DNA of 37,600 nt, from the NCBI GenBank assembly GCA_003611955.1, contig RAZE01000029.1, positions 1 to 37,600 of the forward strand. The letters run 5' to 3'. This stretch comes from a bacterium 1XD8-76. Lineage in GTDB: Bacteria > Bacillota > Clostridia > Lachnospirales > Lachnospiraceae. This document shows, one piece after another, positions 32,678 to 37,600 of this stretch (its first letter is position 1; every line of letters begins with the position of its first letter). The notes beneath the pieces are model-generated. The model ran no database searches, was not told where the DNA came from, and was given only the letters and a program-made list of their open reading frames with translations. The translations under genes and the position numbers were made by a program.

Positions 32678-34630
32678 ATGTGTGGAATTTGGGGTATTGC
32701 AAATTTAAATTGTAGAATTGATAATAAAGTACTCATCAAAATAATAAAAAAATTGATGGTACTTTCTGAGATTCGTGGAAAAGAGGCGTCAGGTGTCTCT
32801 ATTCTGAAAGGTGATAAACTATCAGTTCTCAGGAAAGCTAAAGCCTCCCATGAACTGCTGAAGGATAAAGATTTTAAAACGCTGATCCAGGACAGGATTC
32901 TGGCAGGCAGTTCAGAGGATACTCTGGTTATAGGCCATTCCAGATTGGTCACGAATGGAAGTCAGTATCGGCCGGAGAACAACCAACCAGTCACCAAAAA
33001 GAACATTGCACTGGTGCATAATGGGATTATCGTAAATTGTGATGAATTATGGACGAATGTTGAAGGAATGGAGAAAAACTTTGAAGTGGATTCAGAGATA
33101 ATCCTGGAATTATTTCATAAATATGTTTCTGAGGGAAAATCTCCGGATATGGCAATGAAAGAAACTTTTGGAAGAATCCAGGGCATGGCATCAGTACTTA
33201 GTATTTCACAGGAAAAGGATTGTTTGGTTGCCGCGACCAATAATGGATCATTGTATTACTGTGGGAGCGAAGACGGTAATCTTATTGTATTTGCTTCAGA
33301 GGCCTTGATTTTAAAAAAACTATTGAAAGATATTCCGCAGCTTTCTCCATATTTATCCCCAAAGAATATACAGAAAATGGAGACAGGGACTTATAAAATT
33401 ATTTACAGAAAAGAACATTTTTTGAAAAAAGAATTAGAAATTATACAGGATGCCAAAGAAATTACACATACACTGAGAAACGATTTTAAAATACAGCCAG
33501 AGAGTTGTAAAAAGTATGAGATCGATTTTGAAAAAATTCGCAACATAAGACGCTGTAAAAAATGTATTTTGCCTGAAACAATGCCATTCATTGAATTTGA
33601 TGAAAATGGGATATGTAATTATTGCAAAACCTATAAAAAAATAGAATATAAAGGAGTTGGAGAGCTTAATAATTGGAGAGAGAAGTATGAGAAAAATCAA
33701 GAAAACAAATCCATGGTAGCATTTAGCGGCGGCCGTGATAGTAGTTATGGGCTGCACTATTTTGTGAAAGAGATGGGGATAAAGCCCATTGCTTATTGCT
33801 ATGACTGGGGAATGGTCACTGATTTGGCCAGAAGAAACCAATCAAGGATGTGCAGCCAACTGGGGATAGAATTTGTACTGATTTCTGCTGATATAAAGAA
33901 GAAAAGAGATAATATTCGAAACAATGTCCTTGCATGGTTGAAGCAACCGGTGTTAGGTATGATACCGTTGTTTATGGCAGGAGATAAGCATTATTTTTAT
34001 TACGCAAATAAATTGTGCCGGGATTATCATCTGCAGCATGTTTTATTGGCATCTAATCCATATGAAACGACATATTTTAAAACAGGATTTTGCGGGGTTA
34101 AACCAGATATATTAAATAAAGTGTATAATGGGCTTGCAGTGGAAAGGCTGTCCGAAAAAAACATGATAAAATTAGCACTATTTTATGGACGTCAATTTAT
34201 AGGAAATAGAAAATATATAAATTCGTCTGTTCTGGATACTATATCTGCCGCAGGCAGTTTTTATGTTATTCCGCATAATTATTTTCGGTTGTTTGATTAT
34301 ATTCCGTGGGAAGAAAAGAATCTGGAAAGAGTTCTCAAAGATGAGTACGACTGGGAATGCGCAAATGACACGGAAAGCACCTGGCGAATAGGAGATGGGA
34401 CGGCCCCATTTTATAATTATATATATTGCCAGGTGGCAGGCTTTACAGAAAACGATACTTTTCGAAGCAATCAGATTCGGGAAGGAATGATCACGCGGGA
34501 GGAAGCGCTGCAATTAGTATATCGGGATAATGAGCCGCGATTTGAATCGCTAAAATGGTATTTTGATGTGATTGGACTGGATATGAGAATGGTATTAGAT
34601 GTTGTGAATAATATGTCAAGACTATATTGA
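32678..34630 (+). CDS. Fused class II glutaminase + WbpG-like N-acetyl sugar amidotransferase
   Basis: A 650-residue two-part enzyme. Residues 1-240 form an Ntn-type class II glutamine amidotransferase: the nucleophile Cys2 follows the initiator Met (MCGIWGIAN), with RGKEASGV, GHSRLVTNG and ALVHNGIIVN typical of PurF/GlmS glutaminases. From about 290 comes a WbpG-type ATP-pyrophosphatase domain with Cys pairs C293/C296 and C313/C316, likely a zinc site, and PP-loop FSGGRDSS (349-356). Classical WbpG works with separate HisH- and HisF-like proteins to amidate a diacetamido-uronic acid; here the ammonia source is built in. ATG 32678 follows GGGAG with 7-nt spacing. The exact product, amide or acetamidino group, is inferred. 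Confidence 0.84.
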   Translation: MCGIWGIANLNCRIDNKVLIKIIKKLMVLSEIRGKEASGVSILKGDKLSVLRKAKASHELLKDKDFKTLIQDRILAGSSEDTLVIGHSRLVTNGSQYRPENNQPVTKKNIALVHNGIIVNCDELWTNVEGMEKNFEVDSEIILELFHKYVSEGKSPDMAMKETFGRIQGMASVLSISQEKDCLVAATNNGSLYYCGSEDGNLIVFASEALILKKLLKDIPQLSPYLSPKNIQKMETGTYKIIYRKEHFLKKELEIIQDAKEITHTLRNDFKIQPESCKKYEIDFEKIRNIRRCKKCILPETMPFIEFDENGICNYCKTYKKIEYKGVGELNNWREKYEKNQENKSMVAFSGGRDSSYGLHYFVKEMGIKPIAYCYDWGMVTDLARRNQSRMCSQLGIEFVLISADIKKKRDNIRNNVLAWLKQPVLGMIPLFMAGDKHYFYYANKLCRDYHLQHVLLASNPYETTYFKTGFCGVKPDILNKVYNGLAVERLSEKNMIKLALFYGRQFIGNRKYINSSVLDTISAAGSFYVIPHNYFRLFDYIPWEEKNLERVLKDEYDWECANDTESTWRIGDGTAPFYNYIYCQVAGFTENDTFRSNQIREGMITREEALQLVYRDNEPRFESLKWYFDVIGLDMRMVLDVVNNMSRLY

Positions 34631-34676
34631 AGAAAGAGCAGAAGGATATAAAATATTTTGCAATGAGGAAAAATAA

Positions 34677-35840
34677 ATGCAATTTCGAGATCTAAAAAAA
34701 CAGTATCAGTTTTTGGCGGAAGATATTAATTATGCCGTACAGCAGGTATGTATTGAAAGTAATTTTATTTCCGGAAATCAAGTGACGGAATTGGAAGAGA
34801 GATTGGAGGCGTATGTTAAAGTAAGGCATTGCATTACTTGTGGCAACGGCACAGATGCGCTGACGCTTGCGCTTATGGTTTGGGGTATCGGGGAAGGGGA
34901 TGCTGTATTTGTACCTGATTTTACATTCTTTGCTTCCGGTGAAACACCTGCCTATGCAGGAGCAACGCCTGTATTTGTGGATGTAGAGGAGGATACTTTC
35001 AATATATCTGCGGCATCTTTGGAAGATGCCATCATACAAGTGAAGAAAGAGGGGAAGCTTAAGCCCCGCGTGATAGTAGCAGTGGATCTTTTTGGCCAGC
35101 CGGCAGATTATCTGCGAATCAGGGAAATCGCAGATAAGTATGGTCTTTTTATTTTGGAGGATGGAGCGCAAGGATTTGGCGGGAGGATAGGAAAACGAAG
35201 AGCTTGCAGCTTCGGCGACATTTCAACAACTTCTTTTTTTCCGGCAAAACCTCTCGGATGTTATGGTGACGGCGGTGCAGTATTTACAAATAATGACGAA
35301 TGGGCAGAGCTGTTGCGCTCTTACCGTATCCATGGAAAAGGAAATGATAAATATGATAATATCCGCATCGGCATGAATTCCAGGCTGGATACGTTACAGG
35401 CAGCAGTGCTGCAGGTGAAATTGAAAGCTTTTGAAGAATATGAGTTGGAGGCGGTGAACAAGGTTGCTGAACACTATACAAAAGAACTGGAGAATGTGGT
35501 AAAAACACCACGAATAAATGAAAATTTTGTTTCCAGTTGGGCACAGTATTCTATTCTTTTAAAAAATCAAGAGGAACGTGACGGATTGCAGAGATACCTG
35601 AAAGAAAAAGAAATCCCAACAATGGTGTACTATCCGAAGCCAATGAGCAGACAGAGGGCGTTCCAGAAGATGGATTGTGTAAAGACGGATCTGTCAGTAA
35701 CGAAAGATCTTTGCAGAAGAGTGTTGGCGTTGCCAATGCATCCATATATGACAGAGGAAGATCAGCAGAAAGTGGCAACAGAGGTGAAGAGGTATTTATC
35801 AGAGGGTGTCGTGAATAGACGTTGGGAGGTTCATATATGA
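34677..35840 (+). CDS. wbpE: PLP-dependent sugar aminotransferase, WbpE-like (DegT/DnrJ/EryC1 family)
   Basis: A 387-residue aminotransferase with ITCGNGTDALTLAL, FVPDFTFFASGETPAYAGATPVFVDVE, ILEDGAQGFGG and STTSFFPAKPLGCYGDGGA, where K191 is the PLP-binding lysine. MNSRLDTLQAAVLQVKL is also diagnostic. WbpE transaminates UDP-3-keto-GlcNAcA, the step between the WbpB-like (25206) and WbpD-like (26321) enzymes. It stands 8 kb away from them, just before the GC-rich CapE/CapF block. ATG 34677 follows GAGGA with about 8-nt spacing. Its stop overlaps the next gene's ATG. Confidence 0.88.
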   Translation: MQFRDLKKQYQFLAEDINYAVQQVCIESNFISGNQVTELEERLEAYVKVRHCITCGNGTDALTLALMVWGIGEGDAVFVPDFTFFASGETPAYAGATPVFVDVEEDTFNISAASLEDAIIQVKKEGKLKPRVIVAVDLFGQPADYLRIREIADKYGLFILEDGAQGFGGRIGKRRACSFGDISTTSFFPAKPLGCYGDGGAVFTNNDEWAELLRSYRIHGKGNDKYDNIRIGMNSRLDTLQAAVLQVKLKAFEEYELEAVNKVAEHYTKELENVVKTPRINENFVSSWAQYSILLKNQEERDGLQRYLKEKEIPTMVYYPKPMSRQRAFQKMDCVKTDLSVTKDLCRRVLALPMHPYMTEEDQQKVATEVKRYLSEGVVNRRWEVHI

Positions 35841-36880
35841 GTAATTTCAATAATGCAACTCTACTAATCACTGGCGGAACCGGCAGCTTCGGGCACACAG
35901 TCCTGAAGCATTTTTTATATTCGGATATCCGGGAGATCCGCATCTTTTCAAGAGATGAGAAGAAACAGGACGATATGCGCCACGACCTGCAGGCCAGGCA
36001 TCCGGATGTGGCGAAGAAAGTCAAATTCTATATCGGAAATGTCAGGAATCCACAGTCCGTGCATGACGCCATGCCGGGTGTGGATTTTGTGTTTCATGCG
36101 GCGGCCTTAAAGCAGGTGCCCTCCTGTGAATTCTTCCCGATGGAGGCGGTCCATACCAACGTGGAGGGGACCAACAACGTCCTCCATGCGGCTATCGAAG
36201 CCGGGGTAAAACGGGTGGTATGCCTTTCGACCGACAAGGCGGCCTACCCGATCAACGCCATGGGGACATCCAAGGCCATGATGGAGCATGTGGTCCGGGC
36301 CAATGCCCGTGTGGCGGCGGAGCGTGGGAAGACGGTCATCTGCTGCACCAGGTACGGGAACGTGATGTGCTCGAGAGGGTCGGTGATCCCCCTCTTTATC
36401 GAGCAGATTAAGAGCGGGAAGCCCATCACCATCACCAACCCGGAGATGACCCGCTTCCTGATGAACCTGGATGAGGCGGTGGACCTTGTTAAATTTGCCT
36501 TTGAGCATGCCAACCCCGGGGATCTCTTTATCCAGAAAGCGGACGCCTCGACGATCAGCGTGCTGGCGCAGGCGGTGCAGAAACTGTTCGGGGATACGGG
36601 GACCCGGGTCATCGGGACCCGGCATGGGGAGAAACTCTATGAGACGTTAATGACAAGGGAGGAAAGGCTCCGCTCCGAGGACATGGGGAATTACTATCGG
36701 GTGTCGGCGGACAACAGAGATTTAAACTATGACAAATATTTCGTGGAGGGCCGGAACCTGACGGAGGCGGAGGAAGCCTACACGAGCCATAACACCACCC
36801 TGCTGGATGTGGAGGGGACGGTGGAGAAGATTTTGACTACCGACTATGTGCAGGAGCGGTTGGAAAAAAGGGAGAGTTGA
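35837..36880 (+). CDS. capE: UDP-GlcNAc 4,6-dehydratase/5-epimerase, CapE/FnlA-like
   Basis: A 347-residue extended SDR of the polysaccharide biosynthesis family. LLITGGTGSFGHTVLKHFL is the NADP-binding motif, VFHAAALKQVPSCEFFPMEA is diagnostic, and AMGTSKAMMEHV carries Met in place of the usual catalytic Tyr of the YxxxK pair, as in FlaA1/CapE enzymes. CapE starts UDP-L-FucNAc synthesis from UDP-GlcNAc. ATG 35837 follows GGGAGG with 7-nt spacing; the longer frame from TTG 35822 contains this ribosome-binding site and is rejected. G+C rises sharply from about 35,880 on, marking a shift to a different DNA source or a conserved flank. Confidence 0.9.
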   Translation: MSNFNNATLLITGGTGSFGHTVLKHFLYSDIREIRIFSRDEKKQDDMRHDLQARHPDVAKKVKFYIGNVRNPQSVHDAMPGVDFVFHAAALKQVPSCEFFPMEAVHTNVEGTNNVLHAAIEAGVKRVVCLSTDKAAYPINAMGTSKAMMEHVVRANARVAAERGKTVICCTRYGNVMCSRGSVIPLFIEQIKSGKPITITNPEMTRFLMNLDEAVDLVKFAFEHANPGDLFIQKADASTISVLAQAVQKLFGDTGTRVIGTRHGEKLYETLMTREERLRSEDMGNYYRVSADNRDLNYDKYFVEGRNLTEAEEAYTSHNTTLLDVEGTVEKILTTDYVQERLEKRES

Positions 36881-36905
36881 AAAAGGCGGCGGCCGGGAGG
36901 AAAAA

Positions 36906-37600
36906 ATGAGAATACTGGTAACAGGCAGCAACGGATTTGTAGGCAGGAACCTGGTGTGGAATTTAAAAGAGCTTCGGGATGGGAAGAACGGGACGAGGCC
37001 GGATCTGACGATCACAGAGATTTATGGCTATGATACTGTCAGCACAAAAGAAGATCTGGACAGGGCCTGCAGCCGGTGTGATTTTGTGTTCCATCTCGCG
37101 GGAGTGAACCGGCCGAAGGAGAAGGCGGAGTTCATGGAGGGGAATTACGGAGCTGCCTCCCTGCTGTTGGATACGCTGAAAGCGCACCAGAATGCCTGCC
37201 CGGTGATGTTGGCCAGCTCCGTCCAGGCCTCCCTCTCCGGGCGGTTTCAGGATTCGGATTATGGGAAGAGCAAGCTGGCGGGGGAAGAACTGTTTTTCCG
37301 ATACGGAGAGGAGACGGGGGCGAAGGTGCTGGTGTACCGCTTCCCCAATCTTTTTGGGAAATGGTGCAGGCCCCGCTATAACTCGGCGGTAGCCACCTTC
37401 TGCCACGCGGTGGCGAACGGCCTGGAGTATACAGTGGACGACCCGGGGACGGAACTGGAACTGCTGTATATCGATGACCTGATCGAAGAGATGCTGGATG
37501 CCCTGGAGGGGAAGGAGCACCGCTGTGAGTATCCGAAAGATGACAGGCATGACGGGCTTTTGGCAGTGGAGGATCTGGCAGGGAGGTATTGTTACGCGCC
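36906..37600 (+). CDS. capF: UDP-2-acetamido-2,6-dideoxy-beta-L-talose reductase, CapF/FnlB-like (3' end outside window)
   Basis: The frame runs from ATG 36906, with GGGAGG 6-8 nt upstream, to the window edge, giving 231 residues. MRILVTGSNGFVGRNLVWNL is an SDR NAD(P)-binding start, FVFHLAGVNRPKE is a CapF hallmark, and SDYGKSKLAGEELFF gives YxxxK. VYRFPNLFGKWCRPRYNSAVATF is also typical of CapF. The C-terminal cupin domain of CapF should lie beyond the window. It follows CapE by 25 nt and would normally be followed by a CapG gene, completing UDP-L-FucNAc synthesis. The DNA is GC-rich like CapE. Confidence 0.88.
   Translation, partial: MRILVTGSNGFVGRNLVWNLKELRDGKNGTRPDLTITEIYGYDTVSTKEDLDRACSRCDFVFHLAGVNRPKEKAEFMEGNYGAASLLLDTLKAHQNACPVMLASSVQASLSGRFQDSDYGKSKLAGEELFFRYGEETGAKVLVYRFPNLFGKWCRPRYNSAVATFCHAVANGLEYTVDDPGTELELLYIDDLIEEMLDALEGKEHRCEYPKDDRHDGLLAVEDLAGRYCYA

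Noticed and set aside
36107..36625. Long minus-strand frames opposite CapE
   Set aside because: They are shadows caused by high G+C in the CapE gene; the plus frame carries all family motifs.
1..37600. CRISPR array, tRNA/rRNA genes, or a recombinase gene for the switch
   Set aside because: No spaced direct repeats, RNA gene signatures or recombinase motifs were seen while reading the window.

Overview
The window is a 37.6-kb stretch of a low- to mid-GC Gram-positive genome. It is most like a gut Lachnospiraceae-type Clostridia, judged from its AT-rich genes with GGAGG ribosome-binding sites, LoaP-like NusG paralogues, AAA/PD-(D/E)XK genes and a sugar transferase–epimerase fusion. It is mainly one very long surface-polysaccharide (capsule/exopolysaccharide) operon, preceded by a small accessory or defence region. 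No rRNA, tRNA, CRISPR array, origin, integrase or recombinase gene is visible.

Positions 1-732 hold the 3' end of a CapG/FnlC-type 2-epimerase, the last step to UDP-L-FucNAc, probably the tail of a neighbouring polysaccharide locus. It converges on a minus-strand AAA-ATPase/PD-(D/E)XK gene (797-2488), with a strong hairpin between them. Positions 2525-3121 hold a decayed IS110-like transposase fragment, two hairpins and a promoter. Positions 3122-8854 are a plus-strand operon: a phosphoribosyltransferase-like protein, an ORC/CDC6-like P-loop ATPase, an unrecognised Rossmann-like protein and a second AAA/PD-(D/E)XK protein. The first three look like a biological-conflict (anti-phage-type) system. 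The operon ends in a strong intrinsic terminator (8893-8941).

The most striking feature comes next. Two exact 29-bp copies of one site lie in inverted orientation at 8948-8976 and 9303-9331. Each is an imperfect 12-5-12 palindrome. They enclose a sigma-A-type promoter (TTGACT, 17 nt, TATAAT; 9209-9237) that points at the capsule operon. This is the architecture of a phase-variable invertible promoter, here in the ON orientation. The first two genes it would drive are tandem LoaP/UpxY-type antitermination factors, which would help polymerase traverse the 28-kb operon.

The operon continues with a 1026-residue triple fusion (initiating phosphoglycosyltransferase, NAD epimerase, WbuB-like glycosyltransferase), a sugar ketoisomerase-like cupin, a GT-A transferase, three GT4-like transferases, a Wzy-like polymerase, a methyltransferase, two Wzx-like flippases, acetyltransferases, a large unidentified membrane protein, a GalE-like epimerase and a GT2 transferase. 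A nearly complete route to UDP-2,3-diacetamido-2,3-dideoxy-uronic acid is present (WbpA-, WbpI-, WbpB-, WbpD- and WbpE-like proteins). A fused glutaminase/ATP-pyrophosphatase of the WbpG type may amidate that sugar. The operon ends with GC-rich CapE and CapF genes for UDP-L-FucNAc, CapF running off the window. Together the genes predict a Wzx/Wzy-made heteropolysaccharide containing FucNAc and a modified diacetamido-uronic acid. The AT-rich centre lies between GC-richer ends, as expected for an exchangeable serotype cassette.

Product assignments rest on motif recognition by eye. No database search was possible.
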